A stretch of 43,772 nt of DNA from Alphaproteobacteria bacterium (GCA_018063245.1 JAGPBS010000013.1:1-43772), one strand, 5' to 3'. Positions 34,621 through 43,334 are shown, counted from the stretch's first letter. Notes: a model not told the origin generated them from the sequence alone. A program made the numbers and translations.

Positions 34621-37542
34621 ATGGATAGAGCAAATTTAGTGAATAAAGATGCCACAATATCCCCCGGGATCTTGAGTCCTGATCATATACAAATTCTAGA
34701 AAAACATCTACATAATAATGACTTTATCGGTCATCAAATTATAAAAATACTTGATTATTCGCCATTTTTGAGGGAAATTATTAGAAAGTTTCCTGATTTC
34801 TTTAAAGATGTGCTTGATAAAGGAGCCGAAAATACAACGGAAGCGCTGCTCAAAACACTGAAGCAGCAGGATGTTTTTGATCTGAAGTTTGAAGAATTGC
34901 AGGCTTTATTGCGTATTGTTCGTCAGAAGATTTCTCTTTCGATTGCCTTTGGCGATATTGTTGATCAGTGGAGCGTCCAAAAAGTAACAACTTATCTTAG
35001 CTTTTTTGCTGATATTGTTCTCTATAAAGCAACGAATTACCTCTTGTATCAATTCCATCTTGCAAGAAGAATCATTCTGCCGCATCCTGGTGATCCTTCG
35101 CGTGAGTCAGGCTTGATTGTGCTAGCGGCCGGTAAATTAGGCGCTGAAGAACTCAATTATTCAAGTGACGTGGATCTTTTGTTTTTCTATGATGAGCAGA
35201 AAATATTGGTGAGCGATCATTATGCTTTGAAGAAAACATTAAATGATTTTGTGCATCAGTTCGTCAAACTGATCCAGGATTCAACGGAAGATGGTTATGT
35301 CTTTCGTGTGGATTTAAGGCTAAGGCCAGATTCAGGGGCAACGCCTGTGATTATGTCGATTGGCTCTGCTATGCATTATTATACGACCGTTGGCCAAAAC
35401 TGGGAAAGAGCTGTGATGATCAGGGCACGGCAAGTGGCGGGTGATCCTGTCTCTGGTGCTGCTTTTTTTGATTATTTAAAGAGCTATATTTGGCGTAAAA
35501 ACCTGGATTTTGAAACAATTAAAGACATCCAATCTGTCAAAAGACAGATTCAGAGCCAGCGCGTGATTGTCAAAGATGATCTTTTTGATTATCACTTAAA
35601 GCTTGGCCACGGTGGTATTCGCGAGATTGAGTTTTTTATACAAACCCAGCAATTGATTTATGGTGGCCGGAATCTTTCTTTGCAAACCAGATCAACGCTT
35701 AAGGGGCTTGAAAAACTGGCAAGGCATGGTTTGATCACAACAACAGCCTGTGATCAACTATCTGAAGCCTACATATTTTACCGTTTTCTTGAACATCGAT
35801 TGCAGATGAAAGAAGATCAGCAAACCCATTCATTGCCAAAAACAACAGAAGAGATGGAAGCCTTCGCGGGTTTCTGCGGCTTCGAGAATGCAGATTTGTT
35901 AATTGAAAAGCTAAAGACGCATATTTCAATTGTTCAAAAGAATTATGCTGAGCTTTTTGCAGATGCGCCTTTACTTAGTGCATCTGGGAATCTTGTTTTC
36001 ACAGGGATTGAAGATGATCCGGATACTATTGAATCACTTAAAAAGATGGGCTTTACGGCGCCAAGCGATATTAGTAATACAATTCGGGGCTGGCATCATG
36101 GGCGTTATCGATGTTTAAAGAACCTGAGCGCAAGGCAATATTTGACTGAATTGGTGCCCGTGATCTTAGAAGAGCTTTCAAAAACCGCTCATCCTCAAAA
36201 TGCATTTATCCAGTTCGATCGCTTTATTAGTTTGATTCCTTATGGATTTCAGCTCTTTTCATTGCTGTATCATAATCCTGAGATTCTCACATCGCTTGCG
36301 CGTCTTTTGGGGGCGGGCCCAGATTTAAGTGAGTGGTTAGGGCATAATCCGAATTTGCTTGAAAATCTTCTCAATCCACACTTTTTGAAATTACTGAAAA
36401 TTGATCAACGTAAGCTGACCGAGAATCTGTCGCTTGCAGCAGATTATGAAGAGGCATTGTTGTTGTGTCGGCGTTGGCTGAAGAATCATAAATTTTACGC
36501 GGGCGTTCATAGTCTCTTTTTCTATTCATCATTGCAAGAGATCCATAAGTTTTTGACGAAGACGACAGATTTGCTCCTGAAAACAATTGTCCATATGGTG
36601 CAAAAAGACTTTGAAGATAAGTATGGACAGATTCCTCAAACATCTTTTGCCATTTTAGCTCTTGGAAATTATGGCGCAAGGCAAATGGCTGCCAATTCTG
36701 ATCTGGATTTGATTATGATTTTTGACTCGCCTTCGGTTGATATGAAGTCGAATGGTAAAACAACTTTGTATGTTCAAGAATATTATACAAAATTGACGCA
36801 GCGTCTCTTGAATGCGCTGATGGCGCAGTCAAACGAAGGTCGTCTTTATGAAATTGATATGAGGTTAAGGCCTCATGGATTACAGGGGTCAATTGCTATT
36901 TCATTTGAGTTTTTCAAGTCATACTACATGGAAAAGGCCTGGATCCCAGAAGTCATGTCTTTAACGCGGAGCCGTGTTGTCTTTTCTACTCACTCTTTGG
37001 GTGAGAAAATTTCGAATCAAGTGACTGAGATTCTCTCCTTGTGTCGATTGCCGTCGGTTTTGATCAAAGAGATTACAGGCATGAATGAAAAAATTCATCA
37101 AGAGCATCTTGTAAGCTCTGCTTTTGATTTGAAATATTCAAGAGGCGGCATTGTTGATATCGAGTTTTTGTGTCAATATCTGATTTTAAGATATAGTCAC
37201 GAGCAACCTAATATTTTGAGGTCTTCAACTTTTGATGCGCTTTTGGCATTGAAAGATCAGGGTATCATCCCAGGCACTCATTACGAGGCTTTGTATCAAG
37301 CCTATTATCTGATGCAAGGACTTAAAAATTACTTTGCTTATACGTTGGGCGATACAGATAAGATGATTTCATCTGAGCTGTATGAAAGGGTTGCATCGAA
37401 TTATTTTTTTGATAGTATAAAGAGTAAAGGTATGGAATTTCATCAATCGTTCTTAAGTGAAACTGCAGAAGAGGCATTGATGATGCTCTATAAGACAACG
37501 CTCGATATCATAAATTATTATTATTCAAACCCTTCAACATAA
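34621..37542 (+). CDS. glnE: Bifunctional glutamine synthetase adenylyltransferase/removase
   Basis: This 973-residue enzyme adds AMP to glutamine synthetase and removes it in response to nitrogen status. Two nucleotidyltransferase domains are visible: GKLGAEELNYSSDVDLLFFY (about 180-199) in the deadenylylating half and LGNYGARQMAANSDLDLIMI (about 680-699) in the adenylylating half. Each carries the DxD metal pair. The RVDLRLRPDSGATP and YEIDMRLRPHGLQGS motifs follow. It has no strong Shine-Dalgarno (AGAG is directly before the ATG). bcp follows 10 bp later. Confidence 0.95.
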   Translation: MDRANLVNKDATISPGILSPDHIQILEKHLHNNDFIGHQIIKILDYSPFLREIIRKFPDFFKDVLDKGAENTTEALLKTLKQQDVFDLKFEELQALLRIVRQKISLSIAFGDIVDQWSVQKVTTYLSFFADIVLYKATNYLLYQFHLARRIILPHPGDPSRESGLIVLAAGKLGAEELNYSSDVDLLFFYDEQKILVSDHYALKKTLNDFVHQFVKLIQDSTEDGYVFRVDLRLRPDSGATPVIMSIGSAMHYYTTVGQNWERAVMIRARQVAGDPVSGAAFFDYLKSYIWRKNLDFETIKDIQSVKRQIQSQRVIVKDDLFDYHLKLGHGGIREIEFFIQTQQLIYGGRNLSLQTRSTLKGLEKLARHGLITTTACDQLSEAYIFYRFLEHRLQMKEDQQTHSLPKTTEEMEAFAGFCGFENADLLIEKLKTHISIVQKNYAELFADAPLLSASGNLVFTGIEDDPDTIESLKKMGFTAPSDISNTIRGWHHGRYRCLKNLSARQYLTELVPVILEELSKTAHPQNAFIQFDRFISLIPYGFQLFSLLYHNPEILTSLARLLGAGPDLSEWLGHNPNLLENLLNPHFLKLLKIDQRKLTENLSLAADYEEALLLCRRWLKNHKFYAGVHSLFFYSSLQEIHKFLTKTTDLLLKTIVHMVQKDFEDKYGQIPQTSFAILALGNYGARQMAANSDLDLIMIFDSPSVDMKSNGKTTLYVQEYYTKLTQRLLNALMAQSNEGRLYEIDMRLRPHGLQGSIAISFEFFKSYYMEKAWIPEVMSLTRSRVVFSTHSLGEKISNQVTEILSLCRLPSVLIKEITGMNEKIHQEHLVSSAFDLKYSRGGIVDIEFLCQYLILRYSHEQPNILRSSTFDALLALKDQGIIPGTHYEALYQAYYLMQGLKNYFAYTLGDTDKMISSELYERVASNYFFDSIKSKGMEFHQSFLSETAEEALMMLYKTTLDIINYYYSNPST

Positions 37543-37552
37543 AGGATAGACC

Positions 37553-38008
37553 ATGACTCTTTCAATTGGTGATAAAGCGCCCGCTTTTACGTCGGTCGAT
37601 CAAAACAATGCATCTGTATCATTGGCTGATTTTGCAGGTAAAAAACTCGTTCTCTATTTTTATCCAAAAGATGATACGCCTGGCTGTACAACAGAGGCCA
37701 ATACTTTCAAGGAACATTTGCAAGCCTTTCATGATAAGGGCGCTGTTGTGGTTGGTGTCTCAAAAGATACGCCGGATTGTCATGTGAAATTTATTGAAAA
37801 ATACGGTTTGCCTTTTACGCTTTTGTCTGATGCAGATGGCTCTATGTGTGAGGCCTATGGCACATGGGCTGAAAAAAGCATGTATGGAAAAAAATATATG
37901 GGTATTGATCGGTCAACATTTTTGATTGATGAGGCTGGTAAATTGCGTAAAATTTGGCGCTCTGTTAAAGTTCCTGGGCATGTTGAAGAGGTTTTAGGAT
38001 CGCTTTGA
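37553..38008 (+). CDS. bcp: Thioredoxin-dependent thiol peroxidase, Bcp/PrxQ family
   Basis: This 151-residue peroxiredoxin has FYPKDDTPGCTTEANTF around the peroxidatic Cys45, with Thr42 and Pro38 of the active site. The usual resolving Cys five residues later is Asn50. Other cysteines are at 76 (TPDCH) and in GSMCEAYG. It is therefore either a one-Cys form or uses a different resolving residue. It reduces hydroperoxides in the cytoplasm. AAGGA precedes the ATG. It is coupled to glnE. Confidence 0.95.
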   Translation: MTLSIGDKAPAFTSVDQNNASVSLADFAGKKLVLYFYPKDDTPGCTTEANTFKEHLQAFHDKGAVVVGVSKDTPDCHVKFIEKYGLPFTLLSDADGSMCEAYGTWAEKSMYGKKYMGIDRSTFLIDEAGKLRKIWRSVKVPGHVEEVLGSL

Positions 38009-38026
38009 GAGGGGTGATTAAGGGAA

Positions 38027-38150
38027 CCGTCATTCAGAGCCACCTCCCTAAGAGGTGGCGTGGAATCTCTGCAAAGTATCCATATAAACTGCACTTTTGT
38101 GGTGCTCTAGAGACTCCACGCCCTCCTAAAGGAGGGCTCTGAGTGACGGC
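38027..38150. repeat. dispersed palindromic repeat, copy B
   Basis: Outer arms CCGTCATTCAGAGCC (38027-38041) and GGCTCTGAGTGACGG (38135-38149) pair at 14 of 15 positions. Each arm has its own hairpin (CCACCTC/GAGGTGG and GCCCTCC/GGAGGGC), and inside them GTGGAATCTC pairs with GAGACTCCAC. It is the same layout as copy A, without its CCGAAGC insert. It may terminate the glnE-bcp transcript. Confidence 0.85.
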
Positions 38151-38215
38151 ACTAAATTTATCCTACAGTCATGAATTCCTTTCAGTGCATTTGTTGGTAT
38201 TAAGGAGCTAATTGC

Positions 38216-38920
38216 GTGAATCAGTTTCTATACGTCCAGAAGGGCCCGAGTCTCTATACAGAGTGCTACCATTGGCCATTGACCTTGCTTGCTCCATTTA
38301 AAAAGCGAGATATATTAGCTTTATTGCGTTACTACCAGAACGTACTTGATATGATTTTTGGGACAGATTCATTGGAGACGCGTCAAATCTATATTGATTT
38401 TTGGCGAACGCAGTTTGAGAACTATCGGGCCTATCCGACTCTGTTCACCAAAGAGCCTTTGCGTACGGCGATTCAAAAGCATCGCTTGCCAATTGAACTG
38501 TTTGAAACTTTTCTTGTGGCGGTTGAGACATCTTTTTTGATCAAACATTTTGATCAGAAAAAAGACCTGGATGATGAGATTGAGATAATGGCAAATCTCA
38601 CGTCTAAATCCTTATGTCATCTGTTTTGGCTTGTCCTTGCGCCGAAGCAACCAATCGATCAAACTTTTTGTGAAACATTTGGTAAAGCGATTACATTGCT
38701 TTCATTGATTCATTTATACCCAGAAATGATCGAGAAGCAGGAGATTTACGCATTGCTGTCTCAGGCAAGGCTTTTTCTTTTAAACCAAAATAATCCAAGA
38801 TTGACACCGCTTTTGAAGATAGTTGAGTTAAGTGCCAAGATTTTAAAACAAAAGACTTTTATCTATGCTATCCCACGTCTTCCATTGCTTGAAAAGATTA
38901 TTCTGACAGCTTCAAGGTGA
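38216..38920 (+). CDS. Phytoene/squalene synthase family protein, NDUFAF6-like
   Basis: This 234-residue protein has its closest visible resemblance to the squalene/phytoene synthase fold: RQIYIDFWRTQFENY then KHRLPIELFETFL, and later AITLLSLIHLYPEM. The aspartate-rich motifs that bind prenyl diphosphates are not evident at the expected positions (the first reads VETSF), so it may be non-catalytic like the complex I assembly factor NDUFAF6. It starts with GTG at 38216, after AAGGAG at 9 nt. The family assignment is by motif comparison only. Confidence 0.65.
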   Translation: MNQFLYVQKGPSLYTECYHWPLTLLAPFKKRDILALLRYYQNVLDMIFGTDSLETRQIYIDFWRTQFENYRAYPTLFTKEPLRTAIQKHRLPIELFETFLVAVETSFLIKHFDQKKDLDDEIEIMANLTSKSLCHLFWLVLAPKQPIDQTFCETFGKAITLLSLIHLYPEMIEKQEIYALLSQARLFLLNQNNPRLTPLLKIVELSAKILKQKTFIYAIPRLPLLEKIILTASR

Positions 38921-38979
38921 TTTGTTTTCCTTCTATTTTGAGATGGATTAACATTTAAAAACAATAAGATGCGTAGATT

Positions 38980-38999
38980 TTGTCATTTTTTTTTGACAA
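38980..38999 (+). promoter_or_regulatory. candidate enhancer (activator) site
   Basis: A perfect dyad TTGTCA-N8-TGACAA with an all-T spacer, 93 bp upstream of the -24 GG of the promoter at 39072. A close relative (TTGTCA plus T tract, then ACA) lies 78 bp upstream of the other sigma-54 promoter, ending at 28893. It could bind an RpoN-type activator. Confidence 0.4.
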
Positions 39000-39040
39000 T
39001 GATGAATAAAATGAGTCTTCTGTTCAGTCAGAATTGATTT

Positions 39041-39053
39041 TAAACAATTGATT
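39041..39053 (-). promoter_or_regulatory. IHF-type site upstream of sigma-54 promoter
   Basis: Minus-strand AATCAATTGTTTA fits WATCAANNNNTTR at all defined positions. It is centred about 50 bp upstream of the predicted start, between the candidate activator site and the -24 element, where IHF bending is normally needed. Confidence 0.5.
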
Positions 39054-39071
39054 TTATTAGTTTTGTTTTGG

Positions 39072-39088
39072 TGGCACGCTCCTTGCAA
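39072..39088 (+). promoter_or_regulatory. sigma-54 (-24/-12) promoter of PEP-CTERM gene
   Basis: TGGCACG (39072-39078), CTCC, TTGCAA (39083-39088) is a perfect match to the RpoN consensus TGGCACG-N4-TTGCA. The predicted start is near 39097, giving a leader of about 100 nt. Confidence 0.8.
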
Positions 39089-39102
39089 TAATGTGTGTAA
39101 TA

Positions 39103-39140
39103 AACAATATATTTTATAAACTATTTATAAATATGTTGTT
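39103..39140 (+). promoter_or_regulatory. 5' leader hairpin of PEP-CTERM mRNA
   Basis: The A+T-rich arms AACAATATATTTTATAAA (39103-39120) and TTTATAAATATGTTGTT (39124-39140) pair almost fully around a 3-nt loop, starting about 6 nt after the predicted sigma-54 start. A stability or translation-control role is possible. Confidence 0.45.
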
Positions 39141-39196
39141 CTATTAAGCGAGGTTTTTGGCTTGATCATGAACCTAAATAACAAAAGGAGGATACA

Positions 39197-39880
39197 ATGA
39201 AAAAGCTAACATTAGTTGCATTGGGATTGGTTGCGAGTCTCTATGCAAGTCAGGCAGAAGCAGCAATGGTGACATGGATTTGGAACTTTACGAATACTGG
39301 GGCATTTGCACCCCCAATGGCCGCAGGCAATATTGAGAATGGTACACTCCACAGTGATCTTTTTAAAACAGGTCCTTTTGGTGAATATGTTCTCACTGCA
39401 AGTGCATTTGATGATTTTGGAAGTCCTTTAAATTTACAAAATGATGGTTCTGGGCTAGGTGCAACTGGTGGGTTTTTACCCACGTTTGTTGAGGATGCTG
39501 GAGATGGCTATGAGTTTCTAACATTAGACTTAACAGCTTTTAATGCGATGACAGCAAATACAGCTATTTTTGAGATTATGCTGACTGGTCTAGGACAAGA
39601 TATGCTTGCGAATGTTACGTGGGATTCGTTATTGGGTCCTGGTATTGGGGTGGATTCAGAGTCCAATCTTGTATTTCTAGCGCTCGCTAATTTAGGTAAC
39701 GTTCTTTACTTATCACCTTCATTAACAACTTCATCTGATTCATCTTTCCAACTTCGGTATTTGAAAATGACTTTTGATGATTGTGTTTTGACGAGTTGCG
39801 GAGGCCCTGTTCCTGAACCTGCTGTTCTTGGATTGCTTGGTTTCTCACTTGCAGGTCTCGCTTATCTTCGCCGGAAGTAA
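39197..39880 (+). CDS. PEP-CTERM sorting domain protein
   Basis: This 227-residue exported protein has a signal peptide (KKLTLVALGLVASLYASQAE, cleavage after AEA) and a beta-rich body. It ends in a PEP-CTERM anchor: PVPEPAVLGLLGFSLAGLAY followed by LRRK. Such proteins are cut at the PEP motif by an exosortase and released or attached with exopolysaccharide. No exosortase is in the window. GGAGG lies 5 nt before the ATG. Expression is predicted to be RpoN-dependent, and a terminator follows. Confidence 0.9.
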   Translation: MKKLTLVALGLVASLYASQAEAAMVTWIWNFTNTGAFAPPMAAGNIENGTLHSDLFKTGPFGEYVLTASAFDDFGSPLNLQNDGSGLGATGGFLPTFVEDAGDGYEFLTLDLTAFNAMTANTAIFEIMLTGLGQDMLANVTWDSLLGPGIGVDSESNLVFLALANLGNVLYLSPSLTTSSDSSFQLRYLKMTFDDCVLTSCGGPVPEPAVLGLLGFSLAGLAYLRRK

Positions 39881-39900
39881 TAGTATTGATTCCTATTGTA

Positions 39901-39929
39901 AAAAAAGAGCCAATCTACGGCTCTTTTTT
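39901..39929 (+). terminator. rho-independent terminator of PEP-CTERM gene
   Basis: Perfect arms AAAAAAGAGCC (39901-39911) and GGCTCTTTTTT (39919-39929) around a 7-nt loop, with a T run, 20 bp after the stop codon. Confidence 0.9.
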
Positions 39930-39967
39930 TACTGTTTTAAAGAATTGAATCAAGATATAAATAATAG

Positions 39968-39996
39968 TTGACAGATTGATCATTCTTTCATATTAT
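39968..39996 (+). promoter_or_regulatory. sigma-70-type promoter of Sel1 genes
   Basis: TTGACA (39968-39973), a 17-bp spacer and TATTAT (39991-39996): 6/6 and 5/6 to consensus. The start would be near 40003, with a leader of about 50 nt before the ATG at 40053. Confidence 0.7.
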
Positions 39997-40052
39997 TTCG
40001 CTCTAATCTATTTTATTTTTAAATGTGTAATTTATTTTGAAAGGGTTCTATA

Positions 40053-40439
40053 ATGTATAATTTCCCACGTAATAATGGCATGGGTATGCCATCAGCAAAT
40101 CAAGGTCAACTTTTAAATTTAGGCGGAATAACAGTGCTCTATATTCCTTATAGACGAATTGATGAACGATCAAACGAGCAGATTTGGGAGTCAGCCCAGG
40201 CTTTAGAGGCAAGGGCAGAGTATCGAGTGGCTTTTCGTGAATTTACTACTCTTGCAAGCAGAGGCGTGACAGAAGCAAAGTTTAAGCTAGGTCAATATTG
40301 CTTTTTGGCTTTGGGACAACCTGAATCGTTTTCAAGAGCCTATCTTGCTTTTCAAAGAGCGGCAGCAGATGGCCATGAAGAAGCGCAGAAAATGGTTGCT
40401 CTTTTTGATCAGTTTCCGATTTTAAAGTCGCTTTCGTAA
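40053..40439 (+). CDS. Short Sel1-repeat protein
   Basis: This 128-residue protein without signal peptide has an N-terminal segment (about 1-45) followed by Sel1-like helical repeats. These show the AEYRVAFREFTTLASRGVTE and AYLAFQRAAADGHEEAQKM patterns, about two repeats. Sel1 repeats mediate protein binding. AAAGG lies about 8 nt before the ATG. It precedes a second, larger Sel1 gene by 47 bp, and both probably come from the promoter at 39968. Confidence 0.75.
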   Translation: MYNFPRNNGMGMPSANQGQLLNLGGITVLYIPYRRIDERSNEQIWESAQALEARAEYRVAFREFTTLASRGVTEAKFKLGQYCFLALGQPESFSRAYLAFQRAAADGHEEAQKMVALFDQFPILKSLS

Positions 40440-40486
40440 GTTATATTTTTTATTTTTATTATGATTTTTTTTAAAGGAGAGACCCC

Positions 40487-41137
40487 ATGAGTGATTTGGG
40501 TAGAGCTGTATTAGGCTCATATGCAATGGTTGAAGATGTTCGTCAATTTATGAATTCGGTATCATCTGAAAAGGTTGAATGCGCAAGTTTAGAGCTAGTG
40601 GATTTAAATCAAAAGGCGCGTGCAGATGCAGGCAATGCAATTGATCAATATCTTTTGGGCAAATCAGCTCTTCGTGCTGGAAATGTTCAAAAAGCAGAAT
40701 ATTATTTTGCGATATTGGCCAATCAGCAGATTGCAAAGGCTGAGTATCAGCTAGGCCTTATCTATAAAGAAATATATAAAGATTCAGCTGGTGCTTTATG
40801 TTGCTTTAAAAGAGCAGCTCAAAAAGGCTATGCAAAAGCTCAATTTACAATGGGGATGCTGGTTAAGGAAGCAAAGCCGACACATGCCTTTGTTTACTTC
40901 AAAGCTGCTGCGGATCAAAGCCATGCTCTGGCGCAGTTTTACACGGCTCTTTGTTTTAAATATGGCAGAGGTGTTGTCGCAGATAAAGAGGCCGCTGCTT
41001 TTTATTCTAATAAGGTTGCTTGCGAAGGATTCAAAGAAAAGAGTATCTTTGTAAAGGTTTGTGAGGTTTTGGCAAAATCAAACATGAATCTCATGCAAGC
41101 GATGGAAGCTGAAACAGATCTTTGGCATGCTGTGTAA
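40487..41137 (+). CDS. Sel1-repeat protein
   Basis: This 216-residue protein without signal peptide has about four Sel1-like repeats between 45 and 185 (for example KAEYQLGLIYKEIYKDSAGA, CCFKRAAQKGYAKAQF, YFKAAADQSHALAQFYTALC). AAAGGAGA gives a strong Shine-Dalgarno. It is probably paralogous to the preceding gene and cotranscribed with it. Whether it is a regulator, a scaffold or a host-directed protein cannot be decided from sequence. Confidence 0.8.
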   Translation: MSDLGRAVLGSYAMVEDVRQFMNSVSSEKVECASLELVDLNQKARADAGNAIDQYLLGKSALRAGNVQKAEYYFAILANQQIAKAEYQLGLIYKEIYKDSAGALCCFKRAAQKGYAKAQFTMGMLVKEAKPTHAFVYFKAAADQSHALAQFYTALCFKYGRGVVADKEAAAFYSNKVACEGFKEKSIFVKVCEVLAKSNMNLMQAMEAETDLWHAV

Positions 41138-41195
41138 AATCAAATACTAAATTAAATTTTCGAAAACATAAATTTAACAGTTCGCTTTACACGGA

Positions 41196-41387
41196 GCCGT
41201 CATCCTGAGCCGAGCGTCTTGTCCACCGAAGCACGTAGTGCGCAGGGGGAAGCGAAGGCGTGAGGATCCAGTTGAATGATAAACAGCGAAAGTATCAATG
41301 ATTGTTCTTGGTGATACTTTCCTGGATCCTCACGGCCCAACTTCCTTCGCACTACGTGCTTCGGCATCTGAGCCTCAGGATGACGGC
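41196..41387. repeat. 192-bp long palindromic element, copy C
   Basis: Ends GCCGTCATCCTGAG and CTCAGGATGACGGC are exact inverse complements. Inside are paired CCGAAGCACGTAGTGCG and CGCACTACGTGCTTCGG (perfect), CGTGAGGATCCAG and CTGGATCCTCACG (13 bp, perfect) and GAAAGTATCA and TGATACTTTC (10 bp, perfect). It is a different family from A, B and D, but shares the CGTCATCCTGA end with the tandem unit at the window's end. It fills most of the gap 41138-41536, in which nothing else is seen. Confidence 0.85.
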
Positions 41388-41536
41388 ACTACCTCACACT
41401 TGTAAGATTTTTTTAGCTAAGATTGCTCGTTCATTAGATTCAGTCATTAGGCCATCTCTTCATCATTGAACTTCTTAAAAAAAGAGCCTATGATGCGGGT
41501 GTAATAGAATAAAAAAGCCCTCATCAGAATTGCACC

Positions 41537-43300
41537 ATGACCATTGAACAACCACTTCAAGCCGCCAAAGTCAGAACCTTTACAAGGCTTATGCCTTATG
41601 TAAAGCCTTATATGACGAAGGTCATTTTGGCTTTTTTCTCTTTGTGTCTTGCCTCTGTGACAGTTCTTGGATTTGGTCAAGGGCTGAAATATGTTGTTGA
41701 TCAAGGTTTTCAGCGCAATGATCATAATACGCTTAATATGGCTCTGCTCTTTATGCTTGTGGCAACGCTTCTGCTTGCTTTTGCGAGCTTCTCACGCTTT
41801 TATCTGGTTTCGTGGCTTGGGGAAAGAATTGTAGCAGATCTCCGGCAGCGGCTCTTTAAACATTTGCTCAGCTTGCATATTTCATTTTATGAAACAACAA
41901 AAATTGGGGATATCCTCTCGCGCCTAACAGCAGATACAACAGTTTTGCAAATGGTGATCGGGTCGACCATGTCTTTTGCATTGAGAAATCTTTTGCTTTT
42001 GATTGGTGGTACAACGCTTCTTTTCCTTGCAAGCGCGAAATTAACAGGGCTTGTCTTTTTGTTGATTCCAGCAGTTGTCATTCCGATCATTTTCCTGGGT
42101 AAAAAAGTCAAACGTTTGTCTAAAATCAATCAAGAAAAAATTGCGGTTTTTCAGTCGTTTGGCGAAGAAACACTCTCTTATATCAAAACAGTGCAAGCCT
42201 ATACCCATGAAGATCGAGATGCTCATGATTTCTCGGGTGCTGTCAATAATGCTTTTGAGGCATCGCGTCAGCATATTCTTACCAGAGCCTTGCTCACAGC
42301 CATTGTGATTACCCTCATTTTTGGATCCATCGGTGTGATTCTGTGGATTGGTGGTAAGGATGTTTTGGCGGGTAAAATGACAGCGGGTGAGCTTTCTTCC
42401 TTTATTTTCTACGCTGTGCTTGTGGCGGCCTCTTTTGGTGCTTTGTCTGAGGTTTTTGGTGATTTTCAAAGGGCGGCAGGGGCAACAGAAAGGCTTTTTG
42501 ATTTGCTCGATGTAGAGCCAGAGATTAAAGCACCTTTAGAGCAAGGTATTGTTTTACAAGACGGGAAGGGCCGAATTGCATTTGAAAATGTGACGTTCTC
42601 ATATCCCTCACGCCCCAATCAGGTCGCTTTGGATGACTTTACATTGAAGATTGAGCCAGGTGAGCACGTGGCCGTTGTTGGGCCATCTGGTGCAGGTAAA
42701 TCAACTATTTTTCAATTGATCCTTAGGTTCTATGATCCGCAATCAGGGCGGATTATCTTTGAAAACCGGGCAATCCAAGAGTTGGATCCTAAAGATTTAA
42801 GGAACCATATTGCAATCGTGCCTCAAGATCCCGTTATTTTTTCAACCACGGCTTATGAGAATATTGCTTATGGGCGAAAGGATGCAACAGAAGAAGAGGT
42901 AAAGGCTGCTGCAAAAGCCGCCCATGCTCATGGTTTCATCGAGGCTTTGCCTGGCGGATATGGCTGTTTTCTGGGAGAGAAGGGAACGCGCCTCTCTGGC
43001 GGTCAAAAGCAACGCATTGCGATTGCTCGGGCCATTCTAAAAAATCCTAAGATTTTGCTTTTGGATGAGGCTACAAGCGCTCTTGATACGGAGAATGAGA
43101 AAAATATTCAGGATGCTCTCACAAATTTCATGCAAGACAAGACAACAATTGTGATCGCACACAGGCTTTCCACGATTAAAAATGCGGATCGCATCATTGT
43201 GCTTGATGAGGGGCGCATTGTGGCAACAGGCAAGCATGAGGCGCTCATGCGCGAGAATGGCCTTTATGCAAAACTTGCAGCGATGCAATTTAGTTCATAG
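41537..43300 (+). CDS. ABC-type exporter, MsbA/LmrA-like half transporter
   Basis: This 587-residue fused exporter has an N-terminal six-helix ABC transmembrane domain (about 20-320) and a C-terminal ATPase. The ATPase carries Walker A GPSGAGKST (about 380), Q-loop IVPQDPVIFSTTAYENIAYG, signature LSGGQKQR, Walker B ILLLDEATSALD and the H-loop VIAHRLSTI. It resembles alphaproteobacterial MsbA-like proteins; lipid or drug export is possible. The Shine-Dalgarno is poor. No partner gene is adjacent. Confidence 0.92.
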   Translation: MTIEQPLQAAKVRTFTRLMPYVKPYMTKVILAFFSLCLASVTVLGFGQGLKYVVDQGFQRNDHNTLNMALLFMLVATLLLAFASFSRFYLVSWLGERIVADLRQRLFKHLLSLHISFYETTKIGDILSRLTADTTVLQMVIGSTMSFALRNLLLLIGGTTLLFLASAKLTGLVFLLIPAVVIPIIFLGKKVKRLSKINQEKIAVFQSFGEETLSYIKTVQAYTHEDRDAHDFSGAVNNAFEASRQHILTRALLTAIVITLIFGSIGVILWIGGKDVLAGKMTAGELSSFIFYAVLVAASFGALSEVFGDFQRAAGATERLFDLLDVEPEIKAPLEQGIVLQDGKGRIAFENVTFSYPSRPNQVALDDFTLKIEPGEHVAVVGPSGAGKSTIFQLILRFYDPQSGRIIFENRAIQELDPKDLRNHIAIVPQDPVIFSTTAYENIAYGRKDATEEEVKAAAKAAHAHGFIEALPGGYGCFLGEKGTRLSGGQKQRIAIARAILKNPKILLLDEATSALDTENEKNIQDALTNFMQDKTTIVIAHRLSTIKNADRIIVLDEGRIVATGKHEALMRENGLYAKLAAMQFSS

Positions 43301-43334
43301 TGGATGACCGACGTGAGTGGTTTAGGATTAGTAC

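Noticed and set aside
41447-41725. 92-residue minus-strand open frame at the ABC exporter start
   Set aside because: It overlaps the exporter transmembrane coding region and has no recognisable domain or ribosome-binding site.
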